A DNA stretch of 64,000 bases from DATLNF01 sp963765815 (GTDB lineage: Bacteria; Actinomycetota; Actinomycetes; BP-191): the NCBI GenBank assembly GCA_963765815.1, contig CAVXXT010000007.1, positions 310,001-374,000 on the forward strand, written 5' to 3'. Positions 35,555 to 43,057 of the stretch are shown in pieces; positions within the stretch are counted from its first letter, which is position 1, and each line of letters begins with the position of its first letter. The notes under the pieces were generated by a model. That model had not been told where the DNA came from and made no database searches. It saw only the letters and a list, made by a program, of their open reading frames with translations. Both the position numbers and the translations under genes were made by a program.

Positions 35555-36538
35555 CTACGGCGCCACGGCCCCCGAGGGCGCGAACACCCGCGAGATCACC
35601 GCGGCGTCGACGTTGCCGCCGGTGACGACCGTCGCGACCGTCTGACCGGCGCCGACGATCCCGCCGCGCAGCAGCAGCGCGATCCCGGCCGCGGCCGCCG
35701 GCTCCGCGGCGAGCTTGGACCGCTGGTGGACGAGCCGGGTGGCCTCCGCGATCTCGTCGTCCTCGACGACGACGACCTCGTCGACGAGCTCCCGGACGTG
35801 TCGCAGCGTGTGCGCGCCGGCGAACGGCGCGCAGAGCCCGTCGGCGACGGACATCGGCCGCTCCAGGGTGACCACCCCGCCGGCGGAGAGCGCGCGAGTC
35901 ATGCCGTCGGCGCCGCGCGGCTCGACCCCGATGACGCGGATCCCTGGGCGCAGCGCCTTGGCGACGAGGGCCAGCCCGGAGATGAGCCCGCCGCCGCCGA
36001 CCGGGACGACCACGACGTCGACGTCCGGCAGGTCCTCGAGCAGCTCCAGTCCCACGGTGCCGGCGCCGGCGATGACGCGCGGGTCGTCGAACGGGTGCAC
36101 GAGGGTGAGCCCGCGGTCGGCGATGAGTCCCTCGACGACCGGCCACATCGGCCCGTCGACCTGGACCACCTCGCCGCCGTACGCGCGGGTGAGCTCGACC
36201 TTCGACGTCGAGGCGTGCGCCGGCATCACGACGACGGCGCGAGCCCCGACCTGCTGCGCCCCGAGCGCGAGCGCGGCCGCGTGGTTGCCAGCCGACATCG
36301 CGCAGACGCCACGCCCCAGCTCCTCCGGGCTCAGCTGCAGCAGCGTGTTGACCGCGCCACGGAACTTGAAGGCGCCGGTGCGCTGGAACAGCTCGGCCTT
36401 GAGGAAGAGGTTCGACGTGCCGCAGAGCGCGCCGAGCGAGGTCGCGGAGTGCACCGGCGTACGACGGACGTGCGGCGCGATCCGCTCGGCCGCAGCGCGG
36501 ACGTCGTCCAGGCTGACCAGGGCGTCGGTGTCGGTCAC
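35555..36538 (-). CDS. Threonine/serine dehydratase (PLP)
   Basis: A 327-residue fold-type II PLP enzyme starting at GTG 36538. Lys58 in RTGAFKFRGAVN binds PLP, SAGNHAAALALGA is the substrate loop and VPVGGGGLISGLA the phosphate loop. There is no C-terminal ACT domain, so it is the short catabolic type of threonine ammonia-lyase, or a serine racemase-like enzyme. Divergent from the oxidase gene, with 38 nt between starts. Confidence 0.85.
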   Translation of the reverse strand: MTDTDALVSLDDVRAAAERIAPHVRRTPVHSATSLGALCGTSNLFLKAELFQRTGAFKFRGAVNTLLQLSPEELGRGVCAMSAGNHAAALALGAQQVGARAVVVMPAHASTSKVELTRAYGGEVVQVDGPMWPVVEGLIADRGLTLVHPFDDPRVIAGAGTVGLELLEDLPDVDVVVVPVGGGGLISGLALVAKALRPGIRVIGVEPRGADGMTRALSAGGVVTLERPMSVADGLCAPFAGAHTLRHVRELVDEVVVVEDDEIAEATRLVHQRSKLAAEPAAAAGIALLLRGGIVGAGQTVATVVTGGNVDAAVISRVFAPSGAVAP

Positions 36539-36576
36539 CCGGGCAGTCTCCCATCGGGGCACTACCCTGCCGAGTC

Positions 36577-37992
36577 GTGACCACCACGGTGACATCCGGC
36601 ACCGCCGCCCTTGTCGAGGCGCTCGCCCGTGGCCTGACCGCCGATCGGCTGGCCGTCGACGACGACGTCCTGCGCAGCCTGTCCCACGACGAGGCCGAGT
36701 GGGCGGCCGTCGGGCGGCCGGCCGTCGCCGTCCGCCCTCGGAGGGAGGCCGAGGTGCAGCACGTCGTCGCGGTCAGCGCCGACCTCGGCGCGCCGGTCGT
36801 CGCGCGTGGCGCCGGCACGGGCCTGTCCGGCGGTGCGAACGCGATCGACGGCTGCGTCGTCCTCGACCTCTCGCGCATGACGCGCATCGTCGAGATCGAC
36901 GCCGACAACCTGCTGTGCGTCGTCGAGCCCGGGGTCGTGAACAACGACCTCAAGGCGGCCGTCGCGGAGCACGGGCTCTGGTACCCGCCCGACCCGGCCA
37001 GCGCCGCGTGGGCGACCATCGGCGGCAACGTCGCCACCAACGCCGGTGGCCTGTGCTGCCTGAAGTACGGCGTGACTCGCGACTACGTCCTCGGACTCCG
37101 CGCCGTGGTCGGCGGACCGGTGGAATACGGCACGGCAGTCGCGCTCGGCCGGCGTACCACCAAGGGCGTGGCCGGGTACGACGTCACGGGCCTGATGGTC
37201 GGCTCGGAGGGCACTCTCGGCGTCGTCACCCAGGTGACGCTGCGACTGCGACCGGCGCCGGTCGGCACGCCGCGCACCGTCGTCGGCGCGTTCAGCAGCC
37301 TGGTCGCGGCGGGGCGCGCGGTGGCGGCGGTGACCCGGCGCGGGCTGATCCCGTCGGCGCTCGAGCTGCTCGATCGGATCTGCCTCGAAGCGGTCGAGGA
37401 GTGGAGGCACCTCGGACTCGAGCCGGATGCCGACGCGCTGCTGCTGGCCCGCGTCGACACGGCGGGTGCGGTCGGTGACGCCGAGGCGACAGCGCTGTCG
37501 GAGTGCTTCACCGACGCCGGCGCGCTGTGGGCGGTGCGCTCGACCGACGACGCGGAGGCGGAGGCGCTGTTCGAGGCGCGCCGGCTCGCCTACCCGGCGC
37601 TCGAGCGGCTAGGCCCGGTGCTGAGCGAAGACGTGTGCGTCCCGCGCTCGACGCTGCCGGAGATGCTGGAACGGGTGGCGGCCATCGGCGTACAGCACGG
37701 GGTCCGGATCGCGACGATCGCGCATGCCGGCGACGGCAACCTGCACCCGCTGCTGCTCACTCCACCCGGCGACGACGCGGCTCGGCTCGCGGCGCAGCGA
37801 GCGTTCGAGGAGATCCTCGACGCGGCGATCGCGCTCGGCGGGACGGTGAGCGGCGAGCACGGCATCGGCACGCTGAAGATGGCCGGGATGCTCCGCGAGC
37901 TCGACCCCGGGTCGATCGCGATGCAGCAGGCGGTCAAGCGCGCGCTCGACCCGCTCGGCATCTTCAACCCCGGCAAGGTCCTCGCGGTCTGA
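36577..37992 (+). CDS. FAD-linked oxidase, GlcD/D-lactate dehydrogenase type
   Basis: A 471-residue flavoprotein (GTG start). The FAD-binding-4 domain shows PVVARGAGTGLSGGAN and WATIGGNVATNAGGLCCLKYGVTRDYV. The C-terminal oxidase domain carries IAHAGDGNLHPLLL, TVSGEHGIGTLKM and IFNPGKVL. Members oxidise glycolate, D-lactate or D-2-hydroxy acids; no GlcE/GlcF partners are nearby, so a single-subunit 2-hydroxyacid dehydrogenase is likely. Confidence 0.87.
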   Translation: MTTTVTSGTAALVEALARGLTADRLAVDDDVLRSLSHDEAEWAAVGRPAVAVRPRREAEVQHVVAVSADLGAPVVARGAGTGLSGGANAIDGCVVLDLSRMTRIVEIDADNLLCVVEPGVVNNDLKAAVAEHGLWYPPDPASAAWATIGGNVATNAGGLCCLKYGVTRDYVLGLRAVVGGPVEYGTAVALGRRTTKGVAGYDVTGLMVGSEGTLGVVTQVTLRLRPAPVGTPRTVVGAFSSLVAAGRAVAAVTRRGLIPSALELLDRICLEAVEEWRHLGLEPDADALLLARVDTAGAVGDAEATALSECFTDAGALWAVRSTDDAEAEALFEARRLAYPALERLGPVLSEDVCVPRSTLPEMLERVAAIGVQHGVRIATIAHAGDGNLHPLLLTPPGDDAARLAAQRAFEEILDAAIALGGTVSGEHGIGTLKMAGMLRELDPGSIAMQQAVKRALDPLGIFNPGKVLAV

Positions 37993-38008
37993 GTGCGTCG
38001 CCGTCTTG

Positions 38009-38779
38009 TTACAGGAAGACCCAGGCCACGATCGCCACCGGACCCGCCGGCCCGACGCTGGTGCTGTTGAGCACCAGGTCGTACTCACCCGGCGGTCGGG
38101 TCGATGGCGCGGAGAAGTGCGAGCCGCCGAGCCGCGTCGGCGCCGGGTGGACCGCGAGCGAGGTGTCCGGCGAGCAGTCGGTGCCGGAAGGGACGAAGCA
38201 GAACTCGGTGCGGTGCACGCCGATCCCGCGCTCGGCGCCCCACCCCCAGATCAGCCCCATCGGGTAGGCGATGCGGATCGGACCCGAGCGGTACGACGAG
38301 CCGGCGCCGGTCGGCTCGGCGATCCCGATGCCGCGCAGGTAGAGACCACCGTTGAGCGGGACGACCCGGCGACCTGAGATCAGCCCCTCGACCGGGATCG
38401 TGATGTCCTTCGCGCCCTTGGCGTCGCCGAGCAGCGCGATCCGGTAGCGACCCGCGGCCAGGTGGCCTGACTCGTAGCCCTGACCCCGGGAGAAGACGCG
38501 CACCCGGGAGAAGCCGGGCAGGTCGTAGGAGAGCGCCGCGAGGACGAGCTCGCCGCTGATCGCCTCGCGGATCACGTAGCCGCGGATGTGACCGTGCGCG
38601 GCAGGCACCGCGCCGTCGGGCACCAGCAGGCGCACCTCCGGCAGCACGAACGTCTGTGCGCCGGCATCGCCGCGGAGCACCAGCTCGCCGCGCTTGACCG
38701 CGGCGTCGGCCGGCGCGGCCAGGGCGAGCAGCAGGCCCGCGAGGGCGAGCCAGAGCCGTAGGGGTCCCCCGATGCGCAT
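38009..38779 (-). CDS. Secreted hypothetical protein
   Basis: A 256-residue protein with a clear signal peptide (PLRLWLALAGLLLALAAPADA). ATG 38779 is chosen because it places the signal peptide at the N-terminus; an upstream GTG at 38809 is possible. The mature part is beta-rich (GELVLAALSYDLPGFSRVRVFSRG), with two Cys near the end (FCFVPSGTDC) that may form a disulfide. No family recognised. Confidence 0.6.
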   Translation of the reverse strand: MRIGGPLRLWLALAGLLLALAAPADAAVKRGELVLRGDAGAQTFVLPEVRLLVPDGAVPAAHGHIRGYVIREAISGELVLAALSYDLPGFSRVRVFSRGQGYESGHLAAGRYRIALLGDAKGAKDITIPVEGLISGRRVVPLNGGLYLRGIGIAEPTGAGSSYRSGPIRIAYPMGLIWGWGAERGIGVHRTEFCFVPSGTDCSPDTSLAVHPAPTRLGGSHFSAPSTRPPGEYDLVLNSTSVGPAGPVAIVAWVFL

Positions 38780-38853
38780 GTCGACGGACTTCGACGAGCC
38801 GGTGCTCACGACCTGCCATCCTCTCCGGTGGGGGCAGGGCGAGGAGGACGCGG

Positions 38854-39351
38854 ATGTCGGGCACCGACCTGGAGCACGTCGAGCGCGAGCGGGAGCGCAT
38901 CCGCGCGACCTGGCTGAGGGCGCCGGAGCAGCGGGCCGCGTCGTCCGCGCGCGGCGTACACCACGTTGCGCTGCTCAGCGCTGATGTCGAGCGGACCGTG
39001 CGGTTCTACGCCGAGGTGCTCGAATTCCCGCTCACGGACATCTTCGAGAACCGCGACTACCCGGGCTCCAACCACTTCTTCTTCGACCTCGGCCACGGCA
39101 ACCTCATCGCGTTCTTCGACTTCCCCGACCTCGACCTCGGGCCGTACGCCGAGGTGCTGGGCGGCTTGCACCACCTGTCGATCAGCGTCGAGCCCGAGCG
39201 CTGGATGCAGCTGCGGAGCAACCTCGAGGCGGCCGGCGTGCCGTACCAGCTGGAGAGCGGCACCTCCATCTACTTCAGGGATCCTGACGGCGCCCGGCTC
39301 GAGCTGATCGCCGACCCCCTTGGCGAGATGTACGGCCACCGCGTCCTGTAA
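38854..39351 (+). CDS. VOC-family (glyoxalase/dioxygenase fold) protein
   Basis: A 165-residue protein. After a charged helix it has two beta-alpha-beta-beta-beta modules: GVHHVALLSADVERTVRFYAEVLEF and GLHHLSISVEPERWMQL, ending IYFRDPDGARLELIAD. Metal ligands would be the His of VHHVA, His of LHHLS and Glu of RLELI. The reaction cannot be assigned. AGGA precedes ATG 38854. The carbonic-anhydrase-like gene follows after 11 nt. Confidence 0.82.
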   Translation: MSGTDLEHVERERERIRATWLRAPEQRAASSARGVHHVALLSADVERTVRFYAEVLEFPLTDIFENRDYPGSNHFFFDLGHGNLIAFFDFPDLDLGPYAEVLGGLHHLSISVEPERWMQLRSNLEAAGVPYQLESGTSIYFRDPDGARLELIADPLGEMYGHRVL

Positions 39352-39362
39352 CTTCCGGCCGC

Positions 39363-39884
39363 ATGGCGATCTACGCGCTCGGCGACCTCGTGCCGACCAT
39401 CGACCCGTCGGCGTACGTCCACCCGGACGCGACCGTGATCGGCGACGTCACCCTCGGCGAGGGCGCAACGGTGTGGCCGCGGGCCGTGCTGCGCGGCGAC
39501 TACGGCGTCATCAGCGTCGGCGCCGGCACGTCGATCCAGGACGGCACCGTGGTGCACGCGACCGGGATCGACGCCACGGTCATCGGCGCGGAGTGCGTCG
39601 TCGGCCACCTCGCGCATCTCGAGGGCTGCGTCGTCGAGGACCGCTGCCTGATCGGCTCGGGCAGCATCGTGCTGGCCCGCGCGCGCATCCGCACCGGAGC
39701 CGTCGTCGGCGCCGCCGCACTGGTGCCCGAGGGCATGGACGTGCCGGAAGGCGCGCTCGTCCTCGGCGTACCGGGTCGGGTGAAGGGCGACGCCAACCAG
39801 CACGACCGGATCGACGCCGCGGCCACGCTCTACCGGATGAACGGCGAGCGGTACGCCGGCCTGCTGCGCCGTCTCGACAGCTGA
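39363..39884 (+). CDS. Gamma carbonic anhydrase-family protein
   Basis: A 173-residue left-handed beta-helix protein with hexapeptide repeats (YVHPDATVIGDVTLGEGATVWPRAVLRGDYG). The metal-binding histidines are likely those of TVVHATG and VVGHLAHLEG. This group (PaaY/YrdA-like) includes gamma carbonic anhydrases and thioesterase-like housekeeping proteins. It lies in a three-gene row with the VOC and DAO genes. Confidence 0.85.
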   Translation: MAIYALGDLVPTIDPSAYVHPDATVIGDVTLGEGATVWPRAVLRGDYGVISVGAGTSIQDGTVVHATGIDATVIGAECVVGHLAHLEGCVVEDRCLIGSGSIVLARARIRTGAVVGAAALVPEGMDVPEGALVLGVPGRVKGDANQHDRIDAAATLYRMNGERYAGLLRRLDS

Positions 39885-39892
39885 GCGGCACA

Positions 39893-41203
39893 GTGGCCGA
39901 CCGCACGACGGACGCCGTCGTCATCGGCGCCGGCGTGATCGGCTGCTCGGTCGCCTACGAGCTCGCGCGCGGCGGACGGCGGGTGGTCTGCGTCGACCGC
40001 GGCGGCGGCGCCGGCCAGGGCTCGACCAGCGCGTCGAGCGCGATCGTCCGCTTCTTCTACTCGACCTGGGACGGGGTCGCCGCGTCGTGGGAGGCGAGGC
40101 ACTGCTGGGAGGTCTGGCGCGACCACCTCGGCGCGGCGGACGGCGAGCTGCTCGCGCGGTTCGTGCGCAGCGGCTGCCTCGTCCTGGACGCGCCGCCGAT
40201 GGATCGCGGGCGCGTGCTGCAGCTCTTCGACCGAGCCGGCATCCCGTACGACGAGTGGGACGCCGACTCGATCAGAGCTCGCGTCCCCGGCATCGACCTC
40301 GCGAGGCACTGGCCCCCGAAGACCTTGGCCGACCCGGCGTTCTGGGCCGACGGCACCGGCGAGCTGACCGGCTTCTTCACTCCTGACGCCGGTTACGTCG
40401 ACGACCCGCAGCTGGCCGCGCAGAACCTGATGTCGGCCGCGGCGCGGCACGGCGCGGAGTTCGTCTTCCACGCAGAGGTGACCCACGTACGCCGGTCGGC
40501 CGGTCGCGTCGCCGGCGTGACGCTCGCCGACGGCAGCGCGATCCACGCCCCGGTCGTCGTCAACGTGACAGGACCGCACTCGTCGTACGTCAACGCCCTC
40601 GCCGGCGTACTCGACGACTTCACCGTCTCCACCCGGCCGATGCGCCAGGAGGTCGACCACCTCGCGGCGCCACCCGGTTTCAACTCCGACGACCTGCCCG
40701 GTCCGGTCGTCGCCGACCTCGACCTCGGCACCTACCTCCGCGGCGCTCCCGGGGACGGCGTGCTGGTCGGGGGCACCGAGCCGGAGTGCGACACGCTGCA
40801 GTGGCTCGACGACCCGGACGCCGCGAACCCCCACGTCACGGTCGACGTCTTCGAGGCGCAGGTGACCCGCGCGGCGCGGCGGCTCCCGGCGTTGCACGTC
40901 CCCGGTGCGCCGACGGGCATCGCCGGTGTGTACGACGTCGCCGACGACTGGACGCCGATCTACGACCGCACGCTGCTGCCCGGGTTCTACGTCGCGATCG
41001 GCACGAGCGGCAACCAGTTCAAGAACGCGCCGGTTGCCGGCAGCTTCCTCCGCTCGATCGTCGACGCCTGCGAGTCGGGGCACGACCACGACGCGGATCC
41101 CGTGCGGTGGACCGGGCAGCACACCGGCCTGACCATCAACCTCGGCGCGTTCTCGCGGCGCCGCGAGATCAACCGAGACAGCAGCTTCACCGTCATGGGC
41201 TGA
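39893..41203 (+). CDS. FAD-dependent oxidoreductase, DAO family
   Basis: A 436-residue flavoprotein (GTG 39893). The dinucleotide fold AVVIGAGVIGCSVAYELARGG is at the N-terminus, followed by GQGSTSASSAIVRF and a C-terminal FYVAIGTSGNQFKNAPVAG. This resembles sarcosine oxidase beta or glycine/D-amino-acid oxidases. The substrate is probably an N-methylated or D-amino acid; no further subunits are present. Confidence 0.82.
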   Translation: MADRTTDAVVIGAGVIGCSVAYELARGGRRVVCVDRGGGAGQGSTSASSAIVRFFYSTWDGVAASWEARHCWEVWRDHLGAADGELLARFVRSGCLVLDAPPMDRGRVLQLFDRAGIPYDEWDADSIRARVPGIDLARHWPPKTLADPAFWADGTGELTGFFTPDAGYVDDPQLAAQNLMSAAARHGAEFVFHAEVTHVRRSAGRVAGVTLADGSAIHAPVVVNVTGPHSSYVNALAGVLDDFTVSTRPMRQEVDHLAAPPGFNSDDLPGPVVADLDLGTYLRGAPGDGVLVGGTEPECDTLQWLDDPDAANPHVTVDVFEAQVTRAARRLPALHVPGAPTGIAGVYDVADDWTPIYDRTLLPGFYVAIGTSGNQFKNAPVAGSFLRSIVDACESGHDHDADPVRWTGQHTGLTINLGAFSRRREINRDSSFTVMG

Positions 41204-41303
41204 CCTGGCGATCCCGGTCGTCGTCGTCGCGCACGACGAGGGCCGGACAAGTCGGTGCAACTGGCGCATGACAGATGCGAGGTCGTCGGCGACGATGTCC
41301 GGT

Positions 41304-42260
41304 ATGCGCTTGTCCCTGCTCGCCGTGACGACGGTCCTCGCCGTCGTCGGCGTCGCTGCCCCCGCCACCGCGGCACCGGGCGACCAGTCGGTCAGCTCGC
41401 CGGTCACCACCGACGGCTGGTACGCCGTCAGCTCCACCTGCGCCGACGGCGTGGGCTGCGCGGCGCTTCCTTCGCTCACGTCGTACCCGGTCGGCACGCT
41501 GCATGTCGGCACGTCGATGACCGGCGCCGAGGAGGCGCGCACCTACCTCCGGCTCGACCTGTCCCGGCTGCCGCTCGGCGCACAGACCTCGGGCGGGACG
41601 CTGACGCTGCCCGTGGCGCCGGCAGCGGACGGCACGTCCGCCGCGGCGACCGCCAAGCTGCGGGTGTGCCTGGCCACCGCCGAGTTCGACCCCGCGGCCG
41701 AGGGCGCGGCTGACCCGCCGGCCATCGACTGCACCACGAGCACGCCGGCCGTGCTCGACGCCGGCGCGACTCGCTTCACCGCAGACCTGGCGCCGCTGGC
41801 CGGACTGCTGCGCGCTGACACCTCGCGTGGCCTCGCGATCGTCCCGGCCGCCGACTCGACCGGGCAGTGGCGGGTCGCGATGTCGAGCTCGACCCGGCAG
41901 GGCGCCGCGACCGCGGCGCCGAGCGCGCGGGTGACGTTCAGCCTGCCGGCGGGACCGCCGACGTCGACCAACGCCGATACCGCGACCATCGCGTCGGACG
42001 TCCGGCCGGTCGGCCGGCCCCTCGTCGCGCCGGCAGCAGCGCTCGCTCCCGTGATGCCGGTCGGGACGCAGCCGCAGGCCACACCGACCACCGCACCGCT
42101 AGCGCCGCCGGTCGTCGACTCCGCTCCGGCGTTCGCCCCGGTCGAGACGGCGGGCCGGTTCGCCTACCCGTCCGTGTTCCTCGTGCCGATCGCCCTGCTG
42201 GCCGGCGCGGGCTGGTCGGTCCGCGCGTTCACCCGCGACCTGCTCGCCCCTACCGCCTGA
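41304..42260 (+). CDS. Secreted, C-terminally anchored hypothetical protein
   Basis: A 318-residue protein. Residues 1-24 are a signal peptide (RLSLLAVTTVLAVVGVAAPATAA). A beta-rich domain with paired Cys (STCADGVGC; CLATAEF...DCTTS) follows, then a Pro/Thr/Ala-rich stalk and a C-terminal membrane helix (VFLVPIALLAGAGWSV) with a short positive tail. This is surface-protein architecture. No family recognised. ATG 41304 is chosen for the signal peptide. Confidence 0.65.
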   Translation: MRLSLLAVTTVLAVVGVAAPATAAPGDQSVSSPVTTDGWYAVSSTCADGVGCAALPSLTSYPVGTLHVGTSMTGAEEARTYLRLDLSRLPLGAQTSGGTLTLPVAPAADGTSAAATAKLRVCLATAEFDPAAEGAADPPAIDCTTSTPAVLDAGATRFTADLAPLAGLLRADTSRGLAIVPAADSTGQWRVAMSSSTRQGAATAAPSARVTFSLPAGPPTSTNADTATIASDVRPVGRPLVAPAAALAPVMPVGTQPQATPTTAPLAPPVVDSAPAFAPVETAGRFAYPSVFLVPIALLAGAGWSVRAFTRDLLAPTA

Positions 42261-42606
42261 CCGTCGTCCGGCGACGCGCGCGAGCGGTCGGAGCCAGCGC
42301 CAGCAGCTCGACCGCCTGACGCAGCACCACGTCGGTGTCCGCCCGTCTCTGTGCCGCCTCGACCCGGTTGGCGTGCACGTCGAGCAGCCCGAGGCCGAAG
42401 ACCATGAGCGCGAGCCCGCCGAGCCCGCCCGAGACGACGAACGGCAGCTCGAACGGCACGTACGGCGTGTGCGCGGCGCCGCGCCACGCGAGCCAGATGG
42501 CGACGAACCCCGACGACGCGATGGCGCCGAGCACCAGCGTCGTGCTGACCACCGGCGCCAGCACCGCCTTGCGCAGCGCGCGCAGCGCGTCGAACAGCTC
42601 GGTCAA
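42250..42606 (-). CDS. Small two-helix membrane protein
   Basis: A 118-residue protein with two membrane helices (TTLVLGAIASSGFVAIWLAW and FVVSGGLGGLALMVFGLGLL) and a charged C-terminal helix (DVHANRVEAAQRRADTDVV). The TTG start at 42606 overlaps the upstream stop as TTGA. The layout repeats that of the preceding gene, so the two are likely paralogues forming a heteromer. Function unknown; last gene of the transporter operon. Confidence 0.65.
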   Translation of the reverse strand: MTELFDALRALRKAVLAPVVSTTLVLGAIASSGFVAIWLAWRGAAHTPYVPFELPFVVSGGLGGLALMVFGLGLLDVHANRVEAAQRRADTDVVLRQAVELLALAPTARARRRTTVRR

Positions 42607-42974
42607 CGCGAGTCCTCGGCCAGCGCGGTGTGCAGCTCGCGCAACGCTGCCGTGAGCTGCCCGTGCTGCCGCTCGCGGTCGGCCGCGTCGGCCCGCTTCG
42701 CAGCCACGTTGACGACCGTGACACCGACCAGCACCAGCCCCAGACCGGTGAAGCCGCCGGAGACGAGGTAGGGGATCTGCTTGAAGACCTGGACCTCGTC
42801 GGCGACCCGACCCCAGGTGTAGGCGAGCAGCCCGAAGCCGAGCAGGCACAGCGCGATGCCGATGTAGACCGGCACCGGCGACTCGGGTCGGAGCACGGTG
42901 CGCCGCGACGTGCCGGACCCGGAGCTGTCGACGTCGTACGACGTGCTCGCGCCGATGACTTCGCTGCTGCTCAT
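42603..42974 (-). CDS. Small two-helix membrane protein (paralogue of next gene)
   Basis: A 123-residue protein. Helices are VYIGIALCLLGFGLLAYTWG and YLVSGGFTGLGLVLVGVTVV. The second contains the same LVSGG-GLxLxxxG pattern as the downstream protein, followed by NVAAKRADAADRERQHGQL. Its ATG overlaps the stop of a 28-codon ORF upstream (ATGA). Function unknown; tight coupling to the transporter genes suggests an accessory role. Confidence 0.65.
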   Translation of the reverse strand: MSSSEVIGASTSYDVDSSGSGTSRRTVLRPESPVPVYIGIALCLLGFGLLAYTWGRVADEVQVFKQIPYLVSGGFTGLGLVLVGVTVVNVAAKRADAADRERQHGQLTAALRELHTALAEDSR

Positions 42975-43057
42975 GCCTGGTGCTCCCTCGAGTCCTCGGT
43001 GATCGGTCGGTCCATCAGGTGGATCAGCACTGTGCGGGTCGCGCGCGAGAGAGTCAT
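42971..43057 (-). CDS. 28-residue coupled micro-ORF
   Basis: ATG 43057 overlaps the TGA of the ABC transporter gene (ATGA), and its own TGA overlaps the ATG of the next membrane-protein gene (ATGA). The peptide is basic, then acidic, and ends DSREHQA. Being locked between two coupled genes makes translation likely. It may serve mainly to carry ribosomes across. Too short for any homology call. Confidence 0.5.
   Translation of the reverse strand: MTLSRATRTVLIHLMDRPITEDSREHQA

Noticed and set aside
30608..36580. A 1990-codon open frame on the plus strand
   Set aside because: It is antisense to the glutamate dehydrogenase and dehydratase genes; its His/Arg/Asp-rich composition is the usual shadow of GC-rich coding sequence.
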